Counted from the first letter of the stretch, positions 1 through 7,682 are shown. The stretch: DNA of 64,000 nucleotides from Scandinavium manionii (GCF_024764775.1 NZ_JALIGC010000035.1:186001-250000), one strand, 5' to 3'. Notes: generated from the sequence alone by a model not told the origin. Translations and numbers: made by a program.

Positions 1-2
1 CA

Positions 3-1064
3 ACCTGCACCGTAACCTGCAAATGGACCTATCTGGCGCACGAAAAGCGGTGGGATGCCGACTATTTTCGTACCATCGGTCTTAACGAACTGGCAGATGA
101 AGATTTCGTGCGTATTGGTCAGCAAATCGTTGAGCCAGGAACCCCTTGCGGAGAAGGACTTAGCCCCAGCGCGGCAGATGAACTGGGGTTGCCTGTCGGT
201 ACGCCTGTCGCCGTGGGGATGATTGACGCCCATGCTGGCGGTATCGGTACCGTGGGTGTGGATAAAGGTGCGCGGCACAATCTTGCCTGGGTGTTTGGCA
301 CTTCCGCCTGCACAATGACCTCTACGGAAAATCCCGTTTATATTCCCGGTGTGTGGGGACCTTACTATTCAGCTATGGTGCCAGGCATGTGGCTGAGCGA
401 AGGGGGTCAGAGCGCTGCAGGTGCGGCGATTGATCAACTGGTCTCTTTCCATCCTGCTGCCGCTGAAACACGCAAACAGGCAGAAGCCCTTAACGTACCA
501 TTACCCGTTTATCTCGCAGATCTCGCGCTGGCGAAAGTCACCGAGCCTTCCCGCACAATAGAGCTGGCCCGTGGAATACACGTGGTGCCGGAGTTTTTAG
601 GCAACCGCGCCCCCTTTGCCGATCCCCATTCCCGGGCAGCCATTGCAGGTCTGGGAATGGAAAATGATTTGGACAATCTGGTCGCACTTTACATCGCAGG
701 GCTTTGCGGGATTGGCTACGGTCTACGGCAGATCGTTGACGCTCAACGCCATGAAGGGGTGGTGACGGATAAGATTGTGATTAGCGGCGGTGCAGGCCAG
801 CATCCACTGGTGCGTCAGCTGCTGGCAGACGCATGCGATCTTCCTGTGGTAACCACGCAGTGCAGCGAGCCGGTATTACTGGGTTCAGCCATTCTTGGCG
901 CAGTGGCAGGAGGCCTGGCCCCCACCGTCAGAGAAGCAATGCAGAAAATGACGAAGCTTGACCGCCAGTTTGATCCACAAGAGAGATACCGTCAGATGCA
1001 CAAGTCTCGCTACGAGAGCTACATGCTTTTGCAGCAAACGGCGAAGAGGATTCGGGAGAGTTGA
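3..1064 (+). CDS. FGGY-family pentulose kinase, 5' end cut by window
   Basis: The reading frame is open from the first bases, so the start lies outside the window and about 353 C-terminal residues remain. The DAHAGG stretch at 222-239 and the C-terminal ISGGAGQHPLVRQLLAD segment followed by LLGSAILGAVAGG are the phosphate-binding and ATPase-fold signatures of FGGY carbohydrate kinases. It resembles the ribulokinase-like 5-carbon sugar kinase branch more than glycerol or xylulose kinases. The family phosphorylates a sugar or sugar alcohol with ATP in the cytoplasm; the substrate cannot be read here. No sugar transporter follows, so its operon partners would be upstream of the window. Confidence 0.85.
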   Translation, partial: TCTVTCKWTYLAHEKRWDADYFRTIGLNELADEDFVRIGQQIVEPGTPCGEGLSPSAADELGLPVGTPVAVGMIDAHAGGIGTVGVDKGARHNLAWVFGTSACTMTSTENPVYIPGVWGPYYSAMVPGMWLSEGGQSAAGAAIDQLVSFHPAAAETRKQAEALNVPLPVYLADLALAKVTEPSRTIELARGIHVVPEFLGNRAPFADPHSRAAIAGLGMENDLDNLVALYIAGLCGIGYGLRQIVDAQRHEGVVTDKIVISGGAGQHPLVRQLLADACDLPVVTTQCSEPVLLGSAILGAVAGGLAPTVREAMQKMTKLDRQFDPQERYRQMHKSRYESYMLLQQTAKRIRES

Positions 1065-1241
1065 TATTGTCATTCCCGTGTCTGGGGGACGGATCAATCC
1101 ACGCTGGTCCGTCATCCCTGCCACACCCCTCCATCAGAAAAAATGATTAATCAGTCAAATCTATATATTTGAATTCATCTTCTTTCGGGGCCAAACTGAA
1201 CCCAGTCAAACAAATACCGCTCACTAACAGGAATAATAACC

Positions 1242-1823
1242 ATGCAAAACCAACTCCAGGACCGCCAGCAACTTAATGACCTGATGAATGGCTGGATGCA
1301 CCGCGACTTGGGAGAATGGGATCAACTCCGCGAACTGTTCCATCCTGACGGCACCATCGAAATTACGTGGTTTGAAGGGCTGGCCAGTGAGTTCGTTAAT
1401 GGTTCAATGCGCATGGGAGCTTCCGATCTGCGTACAAAGCATCTTATAGCTTCTCCTGAGGTGACATTCAATGAAGCCGGAAATAAAGCAATCCTTCAAA
1501 CTAACGCAATGATCATTGCCGAGAACGTTAAACTGAATATTGGCTGTGAATGCCACAACCGATTTTATGATCTGGCAGAAAAACGAGATGGCGTATGGAA
1601 GTTATTCCATCGTCAGTCAGTTTACGATATGGGGACCTTCACCTTCCCGTTCGGCCCCGTGGCGATTGACCAAACGATCGTGACCAAATACCCGCGCGAA
1701 TATGCCGCACTGGCCTATTTGCTGGAGCAGAGCGGGTTCCCTCTTGGGCGTGTATTTGCCACTCGCGGCAGCGAACTGGAAGTAAAAATGAAGGCAGAAG
1801 GTCAACGCTGGTTGGCTGCCTGA
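1242..1823 (+). CDS. SnoaL/NTF2-like protein
   Basis: 193 residues, cytoplasmic, no signal peptide. The start has an AGGA ribosome site about nine bases upstream. The N-terminal helix, the LFHPDGTIEITWFEG segment and the later RFYDLAEKRDGVWKLFHRQ strand match the NTF2-like cone fold of SnoaL-type proteins, which include small cyclases, isomerases and dehydratases as well as non-enzymes. The substrate cannot be inferred. It sits 178 bp after the FGGY kinase on the same strand, with a weak inverted repeat (GACGGA/TCCGTC, about 1087-1112) between them, so co-transcription is possible but not shown. Confidence 0.7.
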   Translation: MQNQLQDRQQLNDLMNGWMHRDLGEWDQLRELFHPDGTIEITWFEGLASEFVNGSMRMGASDLRTKHLIASPEVTFNEAGNKAILQTNAMIIAENVKLNIGCECHNRFYDLAEKRDGVWKLFHRQSVYDMGTFTFPFGPVAIDQTIVTKYPREYAALAYLLEQSGFPLGRVFATRGSELEVKMKAEGQRWLAA

Positions 1824-1956
1824 GCCTGACGCATTCACTTTTACTGAAAGTCCAGAGAGTCGATGTGCATTCACACTTTCTCGGGATGTGCTACCCATAG
1901 TAAAACGCACAATGCATTAGGCCTGCGGGGTGAACGAGAGTCTTTTACTGCGGGTA

Positions 1957-2286
1957 TTAACTGCAAATATACGGCGTGTTATTTTCGAAAAGCACCGGTC
2001 TGTACCCTTCTTTTACCGCAAACAGCGCCTCAGATGCCCCGGCGGCCTGTTTATAAACACCGACTTTAAAGTTGTCATTGGCATCACGGGTAGACTGCAG
2101 CTCTAAATAGGTGTTATTGACTCTAAGAGTCTTCGGGAAAAGCGTGACATCGACCTGGTATGTCGTCCCATCATTTGAAGCACAGGAGAGCATTGACCCG
2201 TTTGATTCGGCAAAAACGCCTGCAATACCCGACACAGGAATTCCTGCCGACACCACGCCTAACACCAGTATTGTTCTAAATTTCAC
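1957..2286 (-). CDS. small exported protein, unknown function
   Basis: 109 residues. The start is GTG at 2286, placed seven bases after a strong AAGGAGG ribosome site, which decides this start. The N-terminus is a typical signal peptide (KFR, then a hydrophobic stretch, cleavage probably near VFAES), so the mature protein of about 84 residues should be periplasmic or secreted. Two cysteines, near the middle (LSCAS) and at the extreme C-terminus (YICS), could form a disulfide. I do not recognise a family. It faces the SnoaL-like gene convergently and lies divergent from the aldehyde dehydrogenase. Confidence 0.7.
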   Translation of the reverse strand: MKFRTILVLGVVSAGIPVSGIAGVFAESNGSMLSCASNDGTTYQVDVTLFPKTLRVNNTYLELQSTRDANDNFKVGVYKQAAGASEALFAVKEGYRPVLFENNTPYICS

Positions 2287-2456
2287 AAATCCCTCCTTAA
2301 AAGAAAACCGTGCAATCTACAGGGGTTAATGGGTTCGTTATGGGCTTTTAATGCTTATCTGCCTGTCAAAATAAAGCGTGCGATTAACGCCCTGTGTCTG
2401 GCCTTCTCTCCACCACTCTCTACACTCATTTCGTCAACCAGAACAATGAGGTAAGT

Positions 2457-3890
2457 ATGACTGTCATCTGTCCCCTGTTTATTGCCGGTAAGTCGGTGAT
2501 GGCTGAAGACCAGCGCGCCTTTGAGCGGCATAATCCTGTTAACGATGCCGTTGCCAGTCGGGCGGCGGCTGCCAGCGTCAATGACGCCGTCCGGGCAGCA
2601 GACGCGGCTGCCAAAGCGTTTCTTTCATGGCGCGACACCACGCCAGCGCTTCGCCGCAGTCTTCTGCTAAACGCTGCCGATGAACTGGAAAAACGCAGCG
2701 AGCAGTTCGTGACCGTGATGGCGGCTGAAACCGGCGCGACGCCGCACTGGGCGGGCTTTAACGTCCATCTTGGCGCAGAGATACTGCGTGAAGCCGCCGC
2801 GCTGACCACCCAAATCGACGGCCAGATTATTCCCTCAAACGTTCCGGGCAACCTCGCTATGGGCGTGCGCCAGGGTGCCGGCGTGGTGCTCGGTATGGCC
2901 CCCTGGAATGCCCCGGTGATCCTCGCCGTGCGTGCCATTGCCACCCCGCTGGCCTGTGGTAATACCGTTATTCTCAAAGGGTCTGAGCTTTCCCCTGCGA
3001 CCCAACGTTTGATTATTGAAGCGCTGGACGCCGCTGGGTTCCCTGCAGGCGTGGTCAATTATCTTTCCTGCGATCCGGCTGATGCTCCGGAACGAGTAGA
3101 AGCGCTGATTGCGCACCCGGCCGTGCGTCGAGTCAATTTCACTGGTTCAACGGGAGTAGGACGGATTATCGCGCAAACTTGCGGCCGCTATCTTAAGCCT
3201 GTAGTACTGGAACTCGGTGGCAAAGCCCCGCTGCTAGTACTGGATGATGCCGATATTACGCAGGCGGCAGCCGGTGCCACCTTTGGCGCTTTCGCCAACG
3301 CCGGGCAAATTTGCATGTCGACCGAGCGCATCATCGTGGACAACGCCATTGCCGGGACGTTTATTGACAACCTGGTGAGCCGAGTGAAAGCATTACCTGC
3401 CGGGCTGCTGGGGCCGGTGGTGGATAAACGCACCGTCGAGCGCTGCAACGCGCTGATTGATGACGCCGTCAGCAAAGGCGCACGCGTGCTGACCGGAGGA
3501 AAAGCCGACAGCACGCACATGCCCGCCACGCTAATTGACGGCGTCACCCGTGAAATGCGCCTGTGGGCCGAAGAATCCTTTGGGCCGGTGAAAGCTATTA
3601 TTCGCGCCAGCGGCGATGCGGAATTGTTGGCTATCGCCAATGAGAGCGAGTACGGCCTCTCTTCCGCGGTCTACAGCCGTGATACCGCCAGAGCGTGGAG
3701 CGTGGCGCAAAATCTGCAATCCGGCATCTGCCACATTAATGGCCCCACGGTTCACGACGAGGCGCAAATGCCGTTTGGCGGCTGCAAATCGTCTGGTTAT
3801 GGCCGTTTCGGTGGCCGCGCGGGCATTCATGAATTCACCGAACTGCGCTGGATAACGCTGCAAACAACGCCACGTCAGCTGCCCTTCTGA
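2457..3890 (+). CDS. NAD(P)-dependent aldehyde dehydrogenase (vanillin/salicylaldehyde dehydrogenase-like)
   Basis: 477 residues starting at ATG 2457, preceded by GAGGTAAG; an in-frame upstream extension to 2394 has no ribosome site and is not family-like. Hallmarks: PWNAPV cofactor segment, GSTGVG turn, general base Glu252 in ELGGKAP and catalytic Cys286 in GQICMS, plus the C-terminal PFGGCKSSGYGRFGG motif. The family oxidises aromatic or aliphatic aldehydes to acids. Sequence flavour suggests benzaldehyde, vanillin or salicylaldehyde type, but substrate is inference. It ends inside the convergent alpha/beta hydrolase gene (16-bp overlap). Confidence 0.85.
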   Translation: MTVICPLFIAGKSVMAEDQRAFERHNPVNDAVASRAAAASVNDAVRAADAAAKAFLSWRDTTPALRRSLLLNAADELEKRSEQFVTVMAAETGATPHWAGFNVHLGAEILREAAALTTQIDGQIIPSNVPGNLAMGVRQGAGVVLGMAPWNAPVILAVRAIATPLACGNTVILKGSELSPATQRLIIEALDAAGFPAGVVNYLSCDPADAPERVEALIAHPAVRRVNFTGSTGVGRIIAQTCGRYLKPVVLELGGKAPLLVLDDADITQAAAGATFGAFANAGQICMSTERIIVDNAIAGTFIDNLVSRVKALPAGLLGPVVDKRTVERCNALIDDAVSKGARVLTGGKADSTHMPATLIDGVTREMRLWAEESFGPVKAIIRASGDAELLAIANESEYGLSSAVYSRDTARAWSVAQNLQSGICHINGPTVHDEAQMPFGGCKSSGYGRFGGRAGIHEFTELRWITLQTTPRQLPF

Positions 3891-4639
3891 GCAAAAACCT
3901 GCCCTAATACCACCGCCAGCGCAGACGGATTTTCCCAGGACATGGAGTGTCCTGCTTCAGGCACAATATGCAGCGGGATCCCGGCGTTTACTACCGCAGC
4001 TGCATCGTCATCCGGTAATGAGCGTTCACCGAATATCAACGCCCGCTCGCAGTCGAGGGCTAGAAAGCGCGCCATCCACGAGGGCGACACGCCTTCAACC
4101 AGGCTTTTTGCCCCGCGCCACATGGCCCAGGGCGCGACATTTTGCAGACATCCCCTCCAGGGTGTTTTGTCATTGGCGAGGATCCTTTCATAGCTCCGGG
4201 CAACAAATTCTGATTCGGGTTCGGCGACAACCAGTCGACTGTAAAAGCCGCCGCCAGAGTGAAAATTAGGCTCAGAGACGGCTAACGTGTGCAGACGTTG
4301 CCCTAACCGCTCCGCCACTTCAATCGCGATGCTGCCGCCCATGCTATGGCCGTAGAGATCAAGTTGGCTCAGCCCCAGATAATCAATGACCTCCATCACC
4401 ACCGCGGCTTGCTGCGTGGTAGAAAAATCGAAGTCATGGGGTTTATCGCTGTAGCCGCTGCCGGGCAAATCAATCAGGATCGTGCGTCGTTCGCGCAATG
4501 CAGGTTCGGTAACGATGCGCGGATACTCATAGGAAGAGGCGCACCCTAAGCCGTGGATAAACACCACCGGGATGCCGTTGCCGGGAAAATCGTGCCAGCG
4601 CACAGTGGCGCCAGCAATAACAGAATTGAGACTGTGCAT
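3875..4639 (-). CDS. alpha/beta hydrolase, probable LexA-controlled gene
   Basis: 254 residues, cytoplasmic. The nucleophile elbow GHSMGG places the catalytic serine at residue 99; FIHGLG is the oxyanion-hole strand and EAGHS near the C-terminus carries the likely catalytic histidine. This is the proline iminopeptidase/haloperoxidase-like branch, with hydrolysis of an ester, lactone or C-C bond as the general role; the substrate is unknown. The start has an AAGGGAG site. A CTGT-N8-ACAG box lies 22 bp upstream of the ATG, so SOS control is predicted. The ortT homologue lies upstream on the same strand. Confidence 0.82.
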   Translation of the reverse strand: MHSLNSVIAGATVRWHDFPGNGIPVVFIHGLGCASSYEYPRIVTEPALRERRTILIDLPGSGYSDKPHDFDFSTTQQAAVVMEVIDYLGLSQLDLYGHSMGGSIAIEVAERLGQRLHTLAVSEPNFHSGGGFYSRLVVAEPESEFVARSYERILANDKTPWRGCLQNVAPWAMWRGAKSLVEGVSPSWMARFLALDCERALIFGERSLPDDDAAAVVNAGIPLHIVPEAGHSMSWENPSALAVVLGQVFAQKGS

Positions 4640-4661
4640 GGGTGACTCCCTTTCTTATTGA

Positions 4662-4677
4662 CTGTATTTTTATACAG
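4662..4677 (-). promoter_or_regulatory. LexA (SOS) box upstream of the alpha/beta hydrolase
   Basis: CTGTATTTTTATACAG is an exact CTGT-N8-ACAG with an AT-only core and a flanking TA, very close to the enterobacterial LexA consensus. It lies inside a larger dyad, 4655-4686, with outer arms TTATTGA and TCAATAA. The position 22 bp before the hydrolase start would block its promoter. LexA binding is inferred from the match alone; a local repressor using the larger dyad is the alternative. Confidence 0.7.
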
Positions 4678-4710
4678 TATCAATAAGGGGATGGCGAGCC
4701 CCGGTCCGGA

Positions 4711-4884
4711 TCAGAACATCGATAACAACAGTGCGACCGGAAAGCTAAACGGCCAGGTGGCACCAATCAACACGGTGGCAATCAGGCGGATACGCTTGCT
4801 CTCTTTGGTGAGAAACCACGTGATGAAGGCGCTGATGGAAGCCATTACGGCGTAGAAAATCAGCATATGCTGGTAAAGCGTCAT
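4711..4884 (-). CDS. ortT: OrtT/GhoT-family membrane toxin
   Basis: 57 residues, too short for ordinary ORF calling. The protein begins MTLYQHMLIFYAVM and ends with IGATWPFSFPVALLLSMF; length, two hydrophobic segments and the TWP-S-PVALL-S-F ending match the GhoT/OrtT (YdcX) family as I recall it. These are inner-membrane peptides that disturb membrane potential and ATP under stress. No GhoS-like antitoxin gene is adjacent, which fits the orphan OrtT rather than the GhoST pair. E. coli ortT lies just past patD, and here it is in the same neighbourhood. The ribosome site is weak. Confidence 0.82.
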   Translation of the reverse strand: MTLYQHMLIFYAVMASISAFITWFLTKESKRIRLIATVLIGATWPFSFPVALLLSMF

Positions 4885-5007
4885 GGAAAAAACCGATCCG
4901 TATCAAAAAAATTCGCGCGCAATATGCCATTTTTTTTGACGCGTATCAAATTTTTACATTTCACTTCGACAGACCGCCCAGGTTATGTAAAAACAGACTT
5001 TGTCTGA

Positions 5008-5036
5008 TTGCGAACCCTCTGGCTGACGACTATATC
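5008..5036 (+). promoter_or_regulatory. predicted sigma-70 promoter of yncL
   Basis: TTGCGA at 5008-5013 and TATATC at 5031-5036 are separated by 17 bases, giving a start near 5043 and a leader of about 24 bases before the yncL ATG. A perfect CAGAC-TTT-GTCTG dyad at about 4994-5006 overlaps the upstream edge and could be an operator. Confidence 0.5.
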
Positions 5037-5066
5037 AATAGAGGCCGATAAAAAGAGGAAGGCGTT

Positions 5067-5159
5067 ATGGAAGTGTCGAGCAGAACCGTGTTCCTGATTA
5101 ATCTCTTTGCAGCCGTTGCCCTTATTAGCCTGTTATCGATTCGCTTTGGCTGGATTTGA
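5067..5159 (+). CDS. yncL: small single-pass membrane protein YncL
   Basis: 30 residues, MEVSSRTVFLINLFAAVA then LISLLSIRFGWI, with one transmembrane helix. It closely follows the 31-residue YncL of E. coli (conserved VSSRTV, LIN-FAAV and RFGW), a stress-associated small membrane protein of unknown mechanism. The GAGGAAGG ribosome site seven bases before the ATG and a terminator 18 bases after the stop make it a compact transcription unit. Its location near the ortT homologue agrees with the E. coli region. Confidence 0.8.
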   Translation: MEVSSRTVFLINLFAAVALISLLSIRFGWI

Positions 5160-5176
5160 GACGAAAACACACGACA

Positions 5177-5208
5177 AAAAAGCAGCCATCAGGCTGCTTT
5201 TGTTTTTT
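5177..5208 (+). terminator. rho-independent terminator after yncL
   Basis: AGCAGCC (5181-5187), loop ATCA, GGCTGCT (5192-5198), followed by a T-rich tract. A-rich bases on the other side suggest it also serves the convergent lipoprotein gene, which ends at 5211. Confidence 0.85.
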
Positions 5209-5210
5209 AA

Positions 5211-5459
5211 TCAATTGGCTGGAGTCGTTACCTTCGAAGCGTTTGCGTTGAATGCAGCCTGCAACGCCGCCGCGTTATCGTAGTTACTCGGATCGTACTG
5301 CGGTAACGGATTCACCTTCTCGTAATCCCACTCCGCCGCGGTACAGGCCGCTTCAGAACCGCCCTTCTTTTCGCACGCCGCGATGCGGTGCGCCGGTGAA
5401 TTTGTACAACCACTCAAAAAAGCCAGCGCGGTAAAGGCGCAAATAAACAATTTCTTCAT
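5211..5459 (-). CDS. small lipoprotein, unknown function
   Basis: 82 residues beginning MKKLFICAFTALAFLSGC. LSGC is a lipobox, so Cys18 should be lipidated and the protein anchored in the outer or inner membrane facing the periplasm. The mature part holds two further cysteines (IAACEKKGGSEAAC) that could form a disulfide, then a proline/asparagine-rich tail (NPLPQYDPSNYDNAA). I do not recognise a named family. It converges on yncL and shares its terminator. Confidence 0.75.
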   Translation of the reverse strand: MKKLFICAFTALAFLSGCTNSPAHRIAACEKKGGSEAACTAAEWDYEKVNPLPQYDPSNYDNAAALQAAFNANASKVTTPAN

Positions 5460-5535
5460 GACAACGTAAAATTATAACCAGGATGAGAAAGCTAACGATC
5501 CTCGCATACCTCTCTGAAGGCTGTCAAAACCCGAT

Positions 5536-6153
5536 TTATCTGGAAGTCTGCGGGCGAAGCATCTCCTGGCGGTTGCGCTGCCACTCTTCCGCTTTCAACA
5601 CGTAGAACAGACTCGGCTCCGCATCGGCGACGTCATTCACCTGCCCACGTAACGCCAGTCCGGCTTTCACCAGCACCCGCTGCGATGCCAGATGGTTGGC
5701 GCGTACCACCGCGGTAATTTTTTCCAGCGCACGTTCGTCAAACGCATAGTCGAGAATGCGGACGCAAAATTCGGTTGCCAGCCCTTTTCCCCAGGCGTCC
5801 GTTGCAAAACGGTAGCCCAGATTGTAAGTCAGCTCATCGCCCAGCGGACGCACGCTGATCCCGCCGAAGCCAATCAGTGCCTGAGGTTGCAGCCGGTCAT
5901 AGATAGCCATTTCACCAATATCATGTTTCTGCCAGCCGTCGAGCCACTGCGCGAGCCGCGTTCTGGCAAACGTCACGTCGGGATAAGGTCCAGCAGGATT
6001 GAAAGTGTTGGTCGCGGGATCGCCGTAAATGCGAAAGAGGCAGTCGGCGTCATCAGGGCGCACCGGGCGCATAATAAGCCGTTCAGAAAAAAGAAATTGC
6101 GTGTCGATTGTCTTTCCGCTCCATAGCAAGGACGCCAGCCACGAAGAACCCAA
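5536..6153 (-). CDS. GNAT N-acetyltransferase, RimJ/RimL type
   Basis: About 180-205 residues. SERLIMRPVRPDDADCLF is the first strand, LGYRFATDAWGKGLATE carries the acetyl-CoA binding loop and VVRANHLASQRVLVKAGL is the standard C-terminal helix of ribosomal-protein-type GNAT enzymes, which acetylate N-termini or small molecules. The start is unclear: the in-frame options are TTG at 6153 or 6129 without a good ribosome site, or ATG at 6072, which would cut into the first strand. A six-A run at 6087-6092 lies next to this problem. The substrate is unknown. Confidence 0.75.
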   Translation of the reverse strand: MGSSWLASLLWSGKTIDTQFLFSERLIMRPVRPDDADCLFRIYGDPATNTFNPAGPYPDVTFARTRLAQWLDGWQKHDIGEMAIYDRLQPQALIGFGGISVRPLGDELTYNLGYRFATDAWGKGLATEFCVRILDYAFDERALEKITAVVRANHLASQRVLVKAGLALRGQVNDVADAEPSLFYVLKAEEWQRNRQEMLRPQTSR

Positions 6154-6225
6154 AAGCTGACATTAGGTACCCTGAATTATGGGTGGTTTTCGCCTTTTTG
6201 CCTGGCGTTTATTGGTGGAATGGGC

Positions 6226-6250
6226 AAAAGAAAAGCCGCCCGCAGGCGAC
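6226..6250 (-). terminator. terminator after the 74-residue gene
   Basis: Read on the minus strand: GTCGCC, loop TGCG, GGCGGC, followed by CTTTTCTTTT. It sits 20 bp after the stop codon of the small gene ending at 6270. Confidence 0.75.
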
Positions 6251-6269
6251 TTAGCACAATTAAGAGGGC

Positions 6270-6494
6270 TTACTCAGCCCCTTCCAGCGCATCCTGGATG
6301 GCGTCCGCTAAGGAAGCCACTTCCTGCGCCACGTTACGCAGGTCCATCTGGCTACGAATACCAGAATTTGCGGTAGACGCAGAAACCGACGCTTTCGAAA
6401 TTTCTAACGCTGCCTGAACGGCCAGCAGACGCTTTCTATTTTCTGATGCATCCGGGCCAGTGGTGCCATCGAGATCAAAATAGCCTTCTAACAT
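6270..6494 (-). CDS. 74-residue helical protein, unknown function
   Basis: The ribosome site AAGGAG stands eight bases before the ATG and a terminator follows, so this is a real gene. After a glycine/aspartate-rich start (MLEGYFDLDGTTGPDASENR) the rest looks all-helical with alternating Ala/Ser/Leu (LLAVQAALEISKASVSAS, then VAQEVASLADAIQDALE). It has no signal peptide or membrane segment and no family I recognise. It lies 96 bp downstream of the tRNA-like gene on the same strand and might share its transcript. Confidence 0.7.
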   Translation of the reverse strand: MLEGYFDLDGTTGPDASENRKRLLAVQAALEISKASVSASTANSGIRSQMDLRNVAQEVASLADAIQDALEGAE

Positions 6495-6589
6495 CGCTCT
6501 CTCCTTAAGGGGGTATGAATCGTGTTTTTGAATTGATTGTCAGGAGCAGGATACTGAAAACCCCAGCAGAAGCCAGAGTAAAAGGAAAT

Positions 6590-6667
6590 TGGACCGCCAC
6601 CGAGGCCTCGAACCTCGTACACTACAACATAAAATGTCATTTGCTCTTCCAGCTGAGCTAGTGGCGG
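6590..6667 (-). tRNA. tRNA-like gene, possible UUU anticodon, atypical
   Basis: The minus strand folds as a cloverleaf: acceptor CCGCCAC/GTGGCGG (7 bp), D arm GCTC-AGCTGGAA-GAGC, anticodon arm ATGAC/GTTGT with two G-T pairs, T arm CGAGG-TTCGAGG-CCTCG, then T and an encoded CCA. Read this way the loop ATTTTAT gives UUU (Lys). Oddities are A at position 32, two bases between the D and anticodon stems, G at T-loop position 60 and discriminator U. It is unlike normal enterobacterial tRNA-Lys. It may be a decayed or specialised tRNA; identity is uncertain but the fold is clear. Confidence 0.6.
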
Positions 6668-6679
6668 TTTGGGCAGCAA

Positions 6680-6708
6680 ATATTACGCTCCAATCGTTAG
6701 CATTACAA
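6680..6708 (-). promoter_or_regulatory. promoter of the tRNA-like gene
   Basis: On the minus strand TTGTAA (6708-6703), a 17-base spacer and TAATAT (6685-6680). The predicted start near 6673 is only about six bases before the 5' end of the tRNA-like fold, as expected for a short 5' leader. Confidence 0.6.
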
Positions 6709-6830
6709 TTATTAGGCTTAATATTACAGACGATTCAGGTCATTCACCGCCGTGATAGGCCGTGAAATATTCTCAATTTCGAAGACATGAGGCGGCGTGT
6801 AAGATGATGAAAAATCAACGGGAGAACGCA

Positions 6831-7673
6831 ATGTCCGGCTCTGAATTAGCTACACGTCATATTGGTGATTTTCAGGTAACCGCCCTGAGCGACGGCAACA
6901 TGGCCGCCAGCCTGGAGCTGTTGTCTGGCGTCGACAGCGCCATCGCGGGCGACATTCAGCGCGATGCCGGGATAACCGACGCCGGGAATATCCACATTCA
7001 CGGTTATCTTATTCGCGGTCACGGCCACACCGTATTGATAGACTCCGGTACCGGCGGGCTCAACAATTCCGGAGGACTGCTGCAAAACTCGCTCGCAGCG
7101 GTTGGCGTCAGCCCTGAGGATATCGACACCGTTTTGCTCACACACGGTCATCCTGACCACATCGGCGGCCTGCTGGACGCCCAGGGTCTTCCGGTTTTTA
7201 CCCAGGCCGAAGTTTACCTTCATCCGCTGGAAATCGAACACTGGCTGGATGACGACAAATATCAGCGCGCCAGCGAACGTGCCCAGCGCAACTTTGCCCT
7301 GTTCCGCCGCACGCTGGACGCCTACGCCCAGCGGATAAACGTGCTCGGCGACAATACGGTCGTGCGCGGCATTACCCCAATCTGGCTGCCTGGTCATACG
7401 CCAGGTCACACCGGCTTTCGCATTGAATCCCGCGAACAGAGTCTGCTGATTTGGGGCGATATCGTGCATTTCCCGCATATTCAGACCGCAATCCCCGCCG
7501 TTTCCATTGCGTTCGATAACGATCCTGCTCAGGCAGAAGCCACCCGCAAAAAGTTGTTCGAGCAGGTCGCCAGGGAAAATTTACTGATTGCCGGAATGCA
7601 TCTGGGCAAGCCCGGCTTTGCGCATCTGGTTGAGGCGAAGGATGGGTATCGGATCGTGTATCTGGAAGAGTAA
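6831..7673 (+). CDS. metallo-beta-lactamase-fold hydrolase
   Basis: 280 residues starting at ATG 6831 (GGGAG eight bases upstream); the in-frame ATGs at 6762 and 6804 lack this. THGHPDHIGG gives the metal-binding H105-x-H107-x-D109-H110 motif; later PGHTPGHTG and WGDIVHFPH supply further metal ligands. It is a single-domain cytoplasmic member of the glyoxalase II/lactonase-like superfamily. Lactonase, phosphodiesterase or ester hydrolase activity cannot be separated by eye. It converges on patD across a REP pair. Confidence 0.82.
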   Translation: MSGSELATRHIGDFQVTALSDGNMAASLELLSGVDSAIAGDIQRDAGITDAGNIHIHGYLIRGHGHTVLIDSGTGGLNNSGGLLQNSLAAVGVSPEDIDTVLLTHGHPDHIGGLLDAQGLPVFTQAEVYLHPLEIEHWLDDDKYQRASERAQRNFALFRRTLDAYAQRINVLGDNTVVRGITPIWLPGHTPGHTGFRIESREQSLLIWGDIVHFPHIQTAIPAVSIAFDNDPAQAEATRKKLFEQVARENLLIAGMHLGKPGFAHLVEAKDGYRIVYLEE

Positions 7674-7682
7674 CGGTAAACG

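Noticed and set aside
1087..1112. Possible terminator after the FGGY kinase (GACGGA/TCCGTC)
   Set aside because: The stem is only six pairs with a long loop and no T tract.
4745..4930. 61-codon minus-strand frame
   Set aside because: Overlaps ortT in another frame; the ortT frame has the family match.
6488..6679. 63-codon minus-strand frame
   Set aside because: It runs through the tRNA-like fold and has no ribosome site; the fold explains the sequence better.
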